DNA from: Myxococcales bacterium UBA1238
Lineage (GTDB): Bacteria > Myxococcota_A > Bradymonadia > UBA7976 > UBA1532
DNA: 30,203 nucleotides
Direction of reading: 5' to 3'
Assembly (NCBI GenBank): GCA_002309015.1
Contig: DBWM01000014.1
Coordinates: forward strand, 1 to 30,203
The notes under the pieces were generated by a model that was given only the letters and a program-made list of their open reading frames with translations, did no database searches and was not told where the DNA came from. The translations under genes were made by a program, and so were the position numbers. Shown piece by piece: positions 7,891-16,785 of this stretch. Position 1 is the stretch's first letter; each line of letters opens with the position of its first letter.

Positions 7891-10800
7891 TTACAGCCCG
7901 TAAGCCTGCGCAATTGCGCGCAAAATCTCAAAGCTGCTGACGCCTGCCGGAGGCGGCAACAAAGCCTCAAACGCCTGACGATGGCCGTCAAACGTAAACC
8001 GCGTCCCCGACTCCTCGAGGAAGGCGTTCAAGGGAGCCACCACCTGCGCCCGGGCGACCGTCGCCGTCTGAACTTCGCTCAGCACAGCCACAAAGGCATC
8101 CTTCGGCAGCGCAGCCCAGGCTTCGAGCGCCAGGGGATCCTCGCCCACCACCAAAACCGCCTTCAGCCCTGAGGGATCGATGGGGGCTAACCCCTTGTTC
8201 TGCATGCAGATTTCGAGACCGTAAGCGTTCGATGCGCGGCGGACCAAAAGCAAATCCGCCTTGCGCCCGCTCGCCTTGACGCCCTCGATCAGCGCCTCGA
8301 TCGCCTGCAGATCGCCTTCCGCGCGATCCGTATCGCGATCGAAATCATCGATCACCACAAGATGCGCCGCCTGAGCCAGCAGATCGTGCAGCGCCGCCAT
8401 ATTCGAAACGCCGCAACTCTGCTCTGCAGAATCGAAATCGCCGCCCGCCAAAATGGCCTTCCAGAACTCGCCCGCCTTCCCGCGACGCACCGCATACTGA
8501 AGGCTCGCCACCGCATCGCGCGCGCCCAGCGTCGAATTGACCACGCAAAGCTTCGCTCCGCGGTGAACCGCCGCAAGCACGTCGTGCGCCAGCACCAGGT
8601 GATCTTCGATGAGCGCCGTATTATTGCAGACGATCACGTCCGCATCTTTGAGCGCCGCGCGATCACCCAGCTTAGAGACGTCCAAAGCCCCAAGTTTCAT
8701 ACGAGAAAGGCTTGTAAAATTCGGCGTCTTCAGCGCATCGACCGCAATCTTCCGGATCAGTTCCAGCGATTCGTTGGTCAGCGAAGGCGAAGCGAGCACC
8801 GCGATCTCTTCAGGTTTGGCCTGCCTGAGCCCCTTGACGATCGCATCCGCCGCAGCCTCGGGAGAAGCCTTTTGACCCGCCACCAGGATGCCCGAAACGC
8901 GATCGCGCTTTCGATCCTCAAAATGACCGAACCGCCCGTTTTTACAGAGATATTGACCAGGCTCACCGCCGGCTTTAACGCGGAAGTGACCGCCTCCGAA
9001 ATCGACCAGCTCGATGGGGCATCCGACCGAGCAGCGGCCGCAATGCGAGGCTTTGGTCTGATGCGCGAGGGCAGCGCGTCCGGGGAACGCGTGCTTTGCG
9101 GTCAGGGCGCCCGTGGGGCAGGCTTCGATACAGTTTCCGCAAGCCACGCAGCTCGTCATCGCCAGTTCTTCGCCCATCGCAGGCCTGACTTCCGTCGAGA
9201 ATCCGCGGCCCACCAAACCGAGCGCGGGCACAGGCAAAACTTCGGCGCAGGTGCGGATGCAGCGGGCGCAAAGCACGCATTTATTGGGATCGTAAACCAG
9301 GAAAGGATGGCGATCGTCGATTTTATGCTTGCGAATGCGGCCCTTAAACCGGTTCATGTCGATGCCGCAGGCCTCGGCCTGAAGCCTCAGCTCGCAGTCG
9401 TCAAAGCGAACGCAGCCGCAGGAAAGGCAGCGCGAGGTCTCGTTCTGCATCTCCTCCGTTGCAAATCCGGGCACCAATTCCGCTTTAATATCGCGACGTT
9501 GCGATACAGGAATCACCGGCCATTCGCGGCGCTCGCCGTCAAAAATCGCGCCCAGCTGCTCTTTGGTGGGGGGCTGCCAGAAATCTTTGCAAACCCCGAA
9601 CGGCTTCTGAGGCAACGGCTTTCCCTGCAGATAAGCCGAAATCCCGCGCGCCGCCTTTTGACCGTCGCCGATCGCATCGATCACCACCGTAGGCCCGTCG
9701 TCGGCCGCATCGCCGCCCGCAAAAACGCCCGCGATGTTGGTGGCCAGCGTGTTGGGATCGATCTTGATCGTGCCGCGACCGCTGTCTTCAACGGCGCCGA
9801 GCTCGGTCTCGAGCCCCTTCATCACAACGCCCTGTCCGATGGCCGAAATCGCGAGATCGCCTTCGATGACAAATTCCGATCCCTCGACGGGCACAGGACG
9901 GCGGCGTCCGGATTTATCGGGTTCACCGAGGGCCATGCGCTGGCATTTGAGGCCCTTGCAATGCCCGTTTTCGTCGGCCACAACCGAAAGCGGAGCGACC
10001 AGCTCGCAGATCTCGATGCCCTCTTCCTGGCATTCCGCGATCTCGATCTTGTCTGCAGGCATTTCTGCAACTGTGCGCCGATAAAGGATTTTCACGTTGT
10101 CGGCACCGTTTCGCCAGGCGCTTCGGGCCACGTCCATCGCCACATTGCCGCCGCCCACCACGAGCACGGTGTGCGCTTTGGGCGCGTTGCCGTCGGTGCT
10201 CTGCTTTAAATAGTCGATGCCGGCCATGACGCCTTTGGTGGTGAACTCGCCTTCGACGCGCATGCCCTTGGCCGCCCAGGCACCGATGCTGACAAACAAG
10301 GCATCGTGACGCTTGCGTAACTCCGCTAACGACACGTCTTTTCCGACGCAAACGTTGTATTCGATGCGCGCGCCCGCCTTGCAGATATGGGCCACTTCAG
10401 CATCGATGACCGCTTCGGGCAGGCGGTAGGCGGGGATCCCGTAACGGAGCATGCCGCCGGGTTTGGGCATCGCTTCGTAAATGACCACGTCGTAGCCTTC
10501 GAGCCCCAAAAACCACGCTGCGGTTAAGCCCGCAGGGCCTGCGCCCACAATGCCGACGCTCTTGCCCCTCGATGCCGCGCGTTCCACTTTTACGTCATAA
10601 ATCGCGGGGTTATCGCACAAATGGCGCTTGACCGCGTTGATGTTGACCGCCTGATCGACGATCGCGCGACGGCAGGCGGTCTCGCAGCGGCGCACACAGA
10701 TGCGGCTGCAGATGGCCGGTAAGGGGTTGGATTTACGGATCAATTCGACCGCTTCCACCTCGTGGCCCATGCCCGCCAATGCCAGGTAGCCCTGAATGTC

Positions 10801-11142
10801 GACATGGGCCGGGCAGGCTTCGTGGCAAGGCGAAACGCAGTCGGCGTAATGGTTTGAAAGCAGCAGCTCAAAGGCGGTCTTGCGCGCGTTTTTGACGCGA
10901 TCGCTGTGGGTGTAAACCTTCATGCCGGGCGCAACGCGCGTGGAGCAGGAAGGCACCAGCGTGCGGCGCCCCTCCACTTCGACCACGCACACAAAGCAGG
11001 AGCCGTAGGGCTTGAGCTCGGGCGAATGGCAAAGTGTGGGAATCTGGTCGAGATTTTGCTCGCGAACCACTTCGAGGACGGTCTGTTCGGGGCGCGCCTC
11101 GACTGTCTGATCGTTGATGGTGAGAGAGATGCGCTGCTCCAT
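7891..11142 (-). CDS. Ferredoxin-GltD/NfnB-NuoG fusion: NAD(P)H-binding flavin/Fe-S oxidoreductase subunit
   Basis: Length 1083 aa. Domains in order: a 2Fe-2S ferredoxin domain (Cys38, 49, 52, 66); a GltD-type region for 4Fe-4S clusters (Cys102, 106, 110 and 145, 149, 153, 157); an FAD site VGIVGAGPAG at ~196-205; an NADPH-type site VVGGGNVAMDVARS at ~328-341; an FAD closing motif GVFAGGD at ~472-478; two ferredoxin-type 4Fe-4S clusters (Cys622, 625, 628, 632 and 665, 668, 671, 675); then a NuoG/formate-dehydrogenase-type 4Fe-4S motif (Cys701, 704, 708, 733) and a ~340-residue tail resembling a shortened molybdopterin domain. No H-cluster motifs of FeFe hydrogenases are seen. It starts 3 bp after the NuoF-like stop and ends the operon. 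GltD/NfnB domains exchange electrons with NADP(H). The likely job is linking NADP(H) to the NAD(H) site of the NuoF-like subunit. Confidence 0.87.
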   Translation of the reverse strand: MEQRISLTINDQTVEARPEQTVLEVVREQNLDQIPTLCHSPELKPYGSCFVCVVEVEGRRTLVPSCSTRVAPGMKVYTHSDRVKNARKTAFELLLSNHYADCVSPCHEACPAHVDIQGYLALAGMGHEVEAVELIRKSNPLPAICSRICVRRCETACRRAIVDQAVNINAVKRHLCDNPAIYDVKVERAASRGKSVGIVGAGPAGLTAAWFLGLEGYDVVIYEAMPKPGGMLRYGIPAYRLPEAVIDAEVAHICKAGARIEYNVCVGKDVSLAELRKRHDALFVSIGAWAAKGMRVEGEFTTKGVMAGIDYLKQSTDGNAPKAHTVLVVGGGNVAMDVARSAWRNGADNVKILYRRTVAEMPADKIEIAECQEEGIEICELVAPLSVVADENGHCKGLKCQRMALGEPDKSGRRRPVPVEGSEFVIEGDLAISAIGQGVVMKGLETELGAVEDSGRGTIKIDPNTLATNIAGVFAGGDAADDGPTVVIDAIGDGQKAARGISAYLQGKPLPQKPFGVCKDFWQPPTKEQLGAIFDGERREWPVIPVSQRRDIKAELVPGFATEEMQNETSRCLSCGCVRFDDCELRLQAEACGIDMNRFKGRIRKHKIDDRHPFLVYDPNKCVLCARCIRTCAEVLPVPALGLVGRGFSTEVRPAMGEELAMTSCVACGNCIEACPTGALTAKHAFPGRAALAHQTKASHCGRCSVGCPIELVDFGGGHFRVKAGGEPGQYLCKNGRFGHFEDRKRDRVSGILVAGQKASPEAAADAIVKGLRQAKPEEIAVLASPSLTNESLELIRKIAVDALKTPNFTSLSRMKLGALDVSKLGDRAALKDADVIVCNNTALIEDHLVLAHDVLAAVHRGAKLCVVNSTLGARDAVASLQYAVRRGKAGEFWKAILAGGDFDSAEQSCGVSNMAALHDLLAQAAHLVVIDDFDRDTDRAEGDLQAIEALIEGVKASGRKADLLLVRRASNAYGLEICMQNKGLAPIDPSGLKAVLVVGEDPLALEAWAALPKDAFVAVLSEVQTATVARAQVVAPLNAFLEESGTRFTFDGHRQAFEALLPPPAGVSSFEILRAIAQAYGL

Positions 11143-11145
11143 GGC

Positions 11146-12924
11146 TCAAATCCGTTCGATGGCCGAGAAGTTACAGAGGGTTTGGCATTTGCCGCATTTG
11201 ATGCATTTTGTGGAATCGATGCTGTGCGGCTGCTTGCGCTCGCCCGAAATCGCCTGAACGGGGCAGGATTTAGCGCATAAATCGCAACCCACGCAGCGGT
11301 CGGGCAAAATGGAGAACTGGACCAGCGCCTGGCAAACATGGGCGGGGCAGCGATGTTCGTTGACATGCGCCTCATATTCGTCGCGGTAGTAACGCAGCGT
11401 GGTCAGCACGGGATTGGGTGCCGTCTGTCCCAGGCCGCAAAGGCTCGAATCGCCCACCTGGCGCGCCAATTGTTCAAGCTTTTCAATATCTTCGGGCGTT
11501 CCTTTGCCGTCCACGATGCGCTGCAGAATCTCGAGCATGCGCAGGGTGCCGATGCGGCAGAAGGTGCATTTTCCGCAGGATTCCTTTTGGGTGAAATCCA
11601 GGAAAAACCGCGCCATTTCGACCATGCAGCTGTGATCGTCCAGGACCACCATGCCACCGGATCCCATGATCGCGCCGGTCTTGGGGATGCTCTCAAAATC
11701 GACGGGCGTGTCCTTTAAGGGTGCGGGAATGCAGCCGCCCGAAGGTCCGCCCATCTGCACCGCTTTGAATGTACCGCCGTTCTTGATGCCGCCGCCGATG
11801 TCGAAGACGAGCTCTTTGATGGTGGTGCCCATGGGGACTTCGCAAAGACCGCCGCGCGCCACCTTGCCTGCGAGCGCAAATACCTTGGTGCCCTTGGATT
11901 TTTCGGTGCCGTATTCGGCGAATTGAGCCGCGCCGTTGCGGATGATCCAGGCCACGTTGGCAAAGGTTTCGACGTTGTTGTTGTTGCTCGGATGCTGCCA
12001 GAGCCCCTTTTCGGCGGGGAATGGCGGGCGGATACGGGGCATGCCGCGCTGACCTTCGATGGAGGCAAAAAGCGCGGTTTCTTCGCCACATACAAAGGCA
12101 CCGGCGCCCTGCTTGATCGTGATGTCGAAGTCAAATCCGGTGCCCATGATGTTTTTGCCCAGCAAATGCGCTTCGCGGGCGGCTTTGAGCGCAATTTCAA
12201 GGCGGGCGATCGCGAGCGGATATTCGGCGCGGCAGTAAATGTAACCGGCGTTGGCGCCGATCGCGCGGCCGCAAATCGCCATCCCTTCGAGCACAGCGTG
12301 GGGATCGCCTTCGAGGACCGAGCGATCCATGAATGCGCCCGGATCGCCCTCATCTGCGTTGCAAATCACGTACTTGGGCGTTGCCGGCTGAGCGGCAGCA
12401 AACGACCATTTGAGCCCCGTCGGAAACCCTGCACCGCCGCGTCCACGAAGCCCAGAAGCTTTCACTTCATCAATAATTTCGCTGGGTTTCATTTCGGTCA
12501 GCACGCGCTTTAAAGCTGCGTAACCGCCGCGGGCGCGATATTCGTCGAGCGACTCGGGATCGATCAGACCGCAGTTGCGCAGCACGATGCGGACCTGGCG
12601 ATCGAGCACGGGCGCTTCCTGACCAAAGGTCTTTTCACCGTCGGTGCCCCAAACCAGATCCTCGGGCAAAGGCTCATCTTTGAGCACATATTTTTCAAAG
12701 ATTTCGCGGGCTTTTGCGGGATTCACCTCGCCAAAAATCGCGCGGTTGGCTCCCGTCCGCACCTCGACCAGCGGCTCGCGGTAGCACATGCCGATGCAGC
12801 CGGTGATTTTGAGCTCGATGCCCTTTTCGCTGCAGAGCTTTTGCAATTCAGCGTAAGTATCAGAGGCGCCTGCAGACATGCCGCAGGTGCCCATGCCGAC
12901 GATCACTTGTTTGACTGCGCTCAT
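11146..12924 (-). CDS. NuoF/HydB/HndC-like NADH-binding flavoprotein subunit
   Basis: Length 592 aa. The N-terminal ~100 residues form a thioredoxin-like 2Fe-2S domain (GTCGMSAGA with Cys14; GCIGMC with Cys43 and Cys47). The NuoF core follows: GLRGRGGAGFPTG for FMN/NADH, NADEGDPGAFMDR, and GAGAFVCGEETAL. Next come an SLBB region and the 4Fe-4S site SCGKCTFCRIGT with a later CGLGQ. The last ~55 residues are a two-cluster ferredoxin domain (CVGCDLCAKSCP and CIKCGKCQTLC). This N- and C-extended form is typical of soluble NAD-linked hydrogenases, formate dehydrogenases and bifurcating enzymes, not of respiratory complex I. Its start overlaps the NuoE-like stop by 4 bp (ATGA), so the two are translationally coupled. 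It should carry FMN and exchange electrons with NADH in the cytoplasm. Confidence 0.92.
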   Translation of the reverse strand: MSAVKQVIVGMGTCGMSAGASDTYAELQKLCSEKGIELKITGCIGMCYREPLVEVRTGANRAIFGEVNPAKAREIFEKYVLKDEPLPEDLVWGTDGEKTFGQEAPVLDRQVRIVLRNCGLIDPESLDEYRARGGYAALKRVLTEMKPSEIIDEVKASGLRGRGGAGFPTGLKWSFAAAQPATPKYVICNADEGDPGAFMDRSVLEGDPHAVLEGMAICGRAIGANAGYIYCRAEYPLAIARLEIALKAAREAHLLGKNIMGTGFDFDITIKQGAGAFVCGEETALFASIEGQRGMPRIRPPFPAEKGLWQHPSNNNNVETFANVAWIIRNGAAQFAEYGTEKSKGTKVFALAGKVARGGLCEVPMGTTIKELVFDIGGGIKNGGTFKAVQMGGPSGGCIPAPLKDTPVDFESIPKTGAIMGSGGMVVLDDHSCMVEMARFFLDFTQKESCGKCTFCRIGTLRMLEILQRIVDGKGTPEDIEKLEQLARQVGDSSLCGLGQTAPNPVLTTLRYYRDEYEAHVNEHRCPAHVCQALVQFSILPDRCVGCDLCAKSCPVQAISGERKQPHSIDSTKCIKCGKCQTLCNFSAIERI

Positions 12925-13868
12925 CGGTCTTCTCCATTTTTCTTCAATAATTCAGCGTCCTTACGACGCACAGTCTTGATCAGCTGGCGCACTTTGGCGG
13001 GCGTCAGCCGACCGTGGGTTTCGCCGTCGAGCACCAGCACGGGCGCAAGGGAACAGCAGCCGATGCAAGCCACAGTAAAGAAGCTGAATGCCCCATCTTC
13101 AGTGGTTTCTCCCACATCGATGCCGAGCTCGTCGCGCAGGGTATCGGCGATCGATTTGGCCCCCGAAACGTGACAGGCGGTTCCTGCGCAGGCGCGGATC
13201 ACGTGGCGCCCCATCGGTTGCAGGCGGAATTGGCTGTAAAACGTGATGACACCGTAGATTTCGGCTTCTCCCACGCCCGTTGCAGCCGCGATCGCCTGGA
13301 TCGCTTTTTTGGGCACATATCCAAAATGCGCCTGAGCCGACTGCAGAAGCGGGATCAATGCGCCGGGTGCCCCATCGTAATTCCAGAGGCGATAAGCGAA
13401 ATTTTCATCGGAGACTGGTTCTTTCAGGCCCTCTTTGGGCATTTCGCAAAAGACCGGCAACAGCAGAATGCGCTTCACGCCCGAAACGGCTTTCAAAGCC
13501 GAGACGGCCTCGGATTCCGCCCCAAAATGAGCGGAGGCCGAAAGCAGCGCGCATTGCGATTCACCGACTTCAGCCTGAAGCAACGGTATTTTTTTAACCG
13601 CCGCCATCACACCGCTGCGCGCAGCCGCATCGAATTCAACCCAAGCCCATGTTTTTGCAGCAGAATCTCCGTCATCACCTTGCCAGTGATCGAGCGATTC
13701 AAAGCTCAGACGAGACTTCTCAGAAAGGGCCTTATCGGTACAAATCAGCGCTTGCAAATCCCCCCGAACACCGTAGCAGGTTGAGCCCGCAGAGGCTGCA
13801 ATGCGCTCTAAATTCGCCCTTGTCCGCGCTTCCTGAGAGATGGACAACCCCAATACCATCCGCGCCAT
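12921..13868 (-). CDS. NuoE/HndA-like 2Fe-2S subunit with an unusual N-terminal extension
   Basis: Length 315 aa from the ATG at 13868. A further in-frame ATG at 13886 exists, but the ribosome site GAGGAG lies between the two, so 13868 is the start. Residues ~160-300 are the thioredoxin-like 2Fe-2S domain of the NuoE family: the helical part with HFGYVPKKAI and GVITFYSQF, then cluster ligands Cys227, Cys232, Cys268 and Cys272. Usual NuoE proteins are about 150-180 aa; the first ~155 residues here are extra and I recognise no domain in them. It is first in the three-gene operon and, with the NuoF-like protein, forms the NADH-oxidising module of a soluble complex. A promoter is visible at 13906-13934. 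Confidence 0.88.
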   Translation of the reverse strand: MARMVLGLSISQEARTRANLERIAASAGSTCYGVRGDLQALICTDKALSEKSRLSFESLDHWQGDDGDSAAKTWAWVEFDAAARSGVMAAVKKIPLLQAEVGESQCALLSASAHFGAESEAVSALKAVSGVKRILLLPVFCEMPKEGLKEPVSDENFAYRLWNYDGAPGALIPLLQSAQAHFGYVPKKAIQAIAAATGVGEAEIYGVITFYSQFRLQPMGRHVIRACAGTACHVSGAKSIADTLRDELGIDVGETTEDGAFSFFTVACIGCCSLAPVLVLDGETHGRLTPAKVRQLIKTVRRKDAELLKKNGEDR

Positions 13869-13905
13869 TTTGGCTCCTCGTGTCAAAATGCATCAAAGCG
13901 GGTTA

Positions 13906-13934
13906 TGGATAGCAAGCCCCAAAGGCATCGTCAA
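13906..13934 (-). promoter_or_regulatory. Sigma-70-type promoter of the NuoE/NuoF/GltD-NuoG operon
   Basis: On the minus strand TTGACG (13934-13929) and TATCCA (13911-13906) are separated by 17 bp. They lie about 37 bp before the start codon at 13868, and GAGGAG follows at a good distance. The -35 box is strong and the -10 box is moderate. Confidence 0.5.
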
Positions 13935-14019
13935 TCAGTGAAGCGCCCAAATCCGGCCATTCCACTTTGTAGATTTCGTAAATCGGTTGATTTTGGGACA
14001 AATTTTTTTTGCATTCATA

Positions 14020-14032
14020 TCGAGAATCTCGA
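14020..14032. promoter_or_regulatory. Short perfect palindrome ahead of the kinase gene, possible operator
   Basis: TCGAGA-A-TCTCGA is a perfect inverted repeat of 6 bp around one base. It sits 53 bp before the kinase start, after an AT-rich tract (T-run at ~14002-14010) that may be promoter DNA. A regulator binding site is possible; no regulator gene is adjacent. Confidence 0.25.
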
Positions 14033-14084
14033 AAAACTGGATTCTTATCTGGAATCGCGCCCCAAGGGTGATATAAAGGGCGAT

Positions 14085-15989
14085 ATGCGCTGTGCCCGAT
14101 GCAACAACAATCTTGAAGATCAAGCGACCGTTTGCGAGCGCTGTGGCTTGGTTCCCAACGCCGAAGGTGTAGATCCCTTAATTGGTACCGTCATTAAGGG
14201 TAAATACCGGGTTGAAAAGCGCATCGGCGCAGGCGGAATGGGCACCGTCTATTTGGGTAAGTGGTTGTTATTTGGGCAGAATGTGGCCATCAAAATCCTG
14301 CATTCCAGGGCCGCAAACTCCTTTGCAACCGCCAAGCGATTCGAGCTCGAAGCGCATACCTACGCGCAGCTCAATCACCATAATCTGGTCTCGCTGCGCG
14401 ATTACGGGCAAACCCCCGAAGGCACCGTCTTTATGGTGCTCGAATACTGCCCGGGCGAGACGCTCTCCAAGATCCTGCGCACAAGGCAAAAGCTGCCGCC
14501 TTTGATGGCCATCGAGTTTTGCCTGCAAATCGCCGCCGGATTGGTGGAAGCCCACGCGCACCATATCGTCCACCGCGATCTCAAGCCCGACAACATCATG
14601 GTCGAGACGATGTCGCACAACAGCTATCACCTGAAGCTGCTGGATTTCGGCATCGCCAAAAACATCGCCCAGGACAAAGGTGCCCCCATGCTCACTTCGG
14701 CTCAGACCGCTGTGGGCACGCCCGAATACATGGCCCCCGAGCAGGCGCGCGGAAACGCCGTCGACGGGCGCACCGATATTTACGCGCTCGGCATCGTGCT
14801 CTACGAACTCGTCTGCGGCCGGCCCCCCTTTATTGCCCAAAACGGTAATAAATTAGCGGTGATGACCGATCAGACGAGCACTCTGCCGCCGCCGCCCCAC
14901 GTCTTTTTGCCCGATATTCCGCCCGAACTCGAAGCGCTCATTTTGCGCTGCCTCGAAAAGCTGCCCGAACACCGCTTTCAAACGGCCTCCGATCTCATCA
15001 CCGCGCTCACCCGCGTGCAAAACATCATCAAGGAAGGCCAGACGCTCGCCAAAAATCCCACGATGCCCATGCTGCCTGCACCGAGCATCGACGAGCATCA
15101 TTTAAGCCCATCGATCTCGCTCAAAATGCCCCGGGCGATCTCTCAGACCCTCGATTCAAGGCCGATTTCGCAGATCGATCCGCCCCATGGGCTGACGCCT
15201 TTGCAGCTTGGGATCGGGCTTTCGGTGTTCGTGGTGCTGATCGCCCTGGTGGCCATTTTTACCAGTCGAAACGCTGAGCCCGTAAACGAAGATTCAGGCG
15301 ATCCATCAAAGCCCGTAGTCGCGCAACTCCAGACGGATCAAGTCAAAATTGAGCCTGTAGCGGATCAGGCGCAGCCGCAGGAAAAGCCGGTATCGCCCGC
15401 GAAAGCCCTGTCGCCCGTTGACCCCCAGTCGATTGCGCAGCAAACCGCGTGGTCCTGGCTGCAATCGATTCCGCCCTATCTCGAGCAGGAACACGAGCGC
15501 ATCACCCAGGAAAACGAGCGCGCAAGGGCCGCTGAAGAAGAGCAAAAACGCCTGCGGGATGCCGAACTGCAACGCCAGCAGCAAGAGGCCGAACAACAGC
15601 GCCTGCAAAAAGAGGCCGAGCAAAAGCGCCTGCAGGAAGAAAACGAACGCAACCAGGAAGCCAAACGCGAAGTGGAGCGGGCGCTCGCAGACTTCAAAAA
15701 AGCGCGCAAGTTGCTGAGAACAGGCGATTTTGAAGAAGCTTCCGGTCTCATTGAAGATGCGCTCAAGCGCAAGCCGGACTTAAGCCGCGCCGATTTAAAG
15801 AGCTTCCAGGATTTGCGCTCCGACTTAAACCGTCTGCGCAGCCAGCTCTCGATGGCCAAGCTCAGCTACGACAGCAAAGATTGCGCGCACGCCCTCGAAA
15901 TGCTCGAAGCGCTCGCCAAGGCAGCCCCTGAATCCAAGGCATTCAAGAAGATGGTCAACGAATGCCGCCGCCAGCTTTCCGACGAGTGA
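14085..15989 (+). CDS. Membrane Ser/Thr protein kinase with N-terminal zinc ribbon and external coiled coil
   Basis: Length 634 aa from ATG 14085, chosen because it follows AAAGGG and begins with the same MRC zinc ribbon as its paralogue at 25084; the frame is open from 13905 but the extra residues look non-coding. Zinc ribbon: Cys3, 6, 17, 20. Kinase domain ~40-310: Gly loop GAGGMGTVY, VAIK Lys70, HRDLKPDN with catalytic Asp165 and Asn170, DFG 187-189 and APE 217-219, so all catalytic residues are present. One membrane helix at ~373-392 separates it from the outside part: a Pro/Gln/Glu linker, a long Arg/Gln/Glu coiled coil (~465-570) and a C-terminal helical TPR-like region. It probably phosphorylates cytoplasmic targets in response to envelope signals. 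It is divergent from the NuoE operon; its stop abuts the rlmB stop. Confidence 0.92.
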   Translation: MRCARCNNNLEDQATVCERCGLVPNAEGVDPLIGTVIKGKYRVEKRIGAGGMGTVYLGKWLLFGQNVAIKILHSRAANSFATAKRFELEAHTYAQLNHHNLVSLRDYGQTPEGTVFMVLEYCPGETLSKILRTRQKLPPLMAIEFCLQIAAGLVEAHAHHIVHRDLKPDNIMVETMSHNSYHLKLLDFGIAKNIAQDKGAPMLTSAQTAVGTPEYMAPEQARGNAVDGRTDIYALGIVLYELVCGRPPFIAQNGNKLAVMTDQTSTLPPPPHVFLPDIPPELEALILRCLEKLPEHRFQTASDLITALTRVQNIIKEGQTLAKNPTMPMLPAPSIDEHHLSPSISLKMPRAISQTLDSRPISQIDPPHGLTPLQLGIGLSVFVVLIALVAIFTSRNAEPVNEDSGDPSKPVVAQLQTDQVKIEPVADQAQPQEKPVSPAKALSPVDPQSIAQQTAWSWLQSIPPYLEQEHERITQENERARAAEEEQKRLRDAELQRQQQEAEQQRLQKEAEQKRLQEENERNQEAKREVERALADFKKARKLLRTGDFEEASGLIEDALKRKPDLSRADLKSFQDLRSDLNRLRSQLSMAKLSYDSKDCAHALEMLEALAKAAPESKAFKKMVNECRRQLSDE

Positions 15990-16715
15990 TCACTTGATCA
16001 TCGCCATGATGATCCCCGCTGAAACGGCGACGTTGAGCGACTCGATGCGGCCGTTGCCCGGAATGGTGACCGAAATGGGGCAGGCTTTGCGCGTCTCGGG
16101 CGAAATGCCCGTCTGCTCGTTGCCGAGCACCACGCAGCAGGGACGATGCAGCGGCTTCTCGATCACCGATCGTTCAGCATGCTGATCAGCCGCGATCACT
16201 GCTATCTTCTGTTCCCGCAAGCGATTTAAAGCTTCAGCCATATTGGGTACGGGCACGCAGGGCACGGTCTCTGCCCCCCCTTGAGCGATGCGCACCGCTG
16301 CTGCACTCAAACTCGCCTGCCCAGGCTCCTCGGGCATCAGCACCGCATCGGCGCCAAACCAGGCGGCACTCCTCAAAATCGCTCCCAAATTATGGGGATT
16401 CCCTACAGAATCCAGCGCAACCAAGAAGGATCGCGTCGTGAGCCTTTTCAAAAGCATGTCGAAAGAATACAAAGGCAAAGGTTCCGTGATCACGACAATA
16501 CCTTCGTGATGAACGGTTTTCGCGATGCGCTCGAGCTCTTCGCTGCTCACCTCCCTGTAAGGGCGATGATGCGCAGCCGCAATTTTGAGCAGAGGTGCAA
16601 CCGTTAAACGGCGGCTTTGTTCGTGAAAAACGCGCAAAATACTTTGAGGTCGATAACGGCCCACCGCCAACGCAGCGTTGACGCCATAAACGATCGCTTC
16701 TTCTGGACTTGACAT
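15990..16715 (-). CDS. rlmB: SpoU-family rRNA/tRNA 2'-O-methyltransferase, RlmB-like
   Basis: Length 241 aa. The ATG at 16715 is preceded by AAGGAG at ideal distance; an upstream in-frame start at 16736 is not needed. The N-terminal ~80 residues match the small RNA-binding (SpoU_sub_bind) domain beginning YGVNAAL. The SPOUT knot domain shows its three motifs: NPHNLGAILRSAAWFGADAV (Asn and Arg of motif 1), VLGNEQTGIS (motif 2) and IPGNGRIESLNVAVSAGI (motif 3). The family uses S-adenosylmethionine to methylate ribose; RlmB acts on a guanosine of 23S rRNA. The length and N-domain favour RlmB over TrmH, but the exact target is uncertain. It stands alone, convergent with the kinase. Confidence 0.85.
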   Translation of the reverse strand: MSSPEEAIVYGVNAALAVGRYRPQSILRVFHEQSRRLTVAPLLKIAAAHHRPYREVSSEELERIAKTVHHEGIVVITEPLPLYSFDMLLKRLTTRSFLVALDSVGNPHNLGAILRSAAWFGADAVLMPEEPGQASLSAAAVRIAQGGAETVPCVPVPNMAEALNRLREQKIAVIAADQHAERSVIEKPLHRPCCVVLGNEQTGISPETRKACPISVTIPGNGRIESLNVAVSAGIIMAMIK

Positions 16716-16785
16716 GGAAACTCCTTCTCTTTGCAATCGCTTTAAGCCAGCCTCGCGTTGCTGTCAAAGGATGCACGGCAGCAAA

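Noticed and set aside
8362..10209. Long plus-strand open frame of 615 codons
   Set aside because: It lies opposite the ferredoxin-GltD-NuoG fusion, whose motifs are clear. The plus-strand translation has no domain pattern and is rich in Arg and His, typical of an antisense shadow in GC-rich DNA.
7891..13868. Respiratory complex I fragment or FeFe hydrogenase
   Set aside because: No membrane or quinone-module subunits are present, and the large subunit lacks the H-cluster motifs. The GltD/NfnB domain fits neither.
13905..14084. Upstream 60-codon extension of the active kinase
   Set aside because: The zinc ribbon at 14085 is the N-terminus in the paralogue too, and the upstream stretch contains promoter-like AT-rich DNA and a palindrome.
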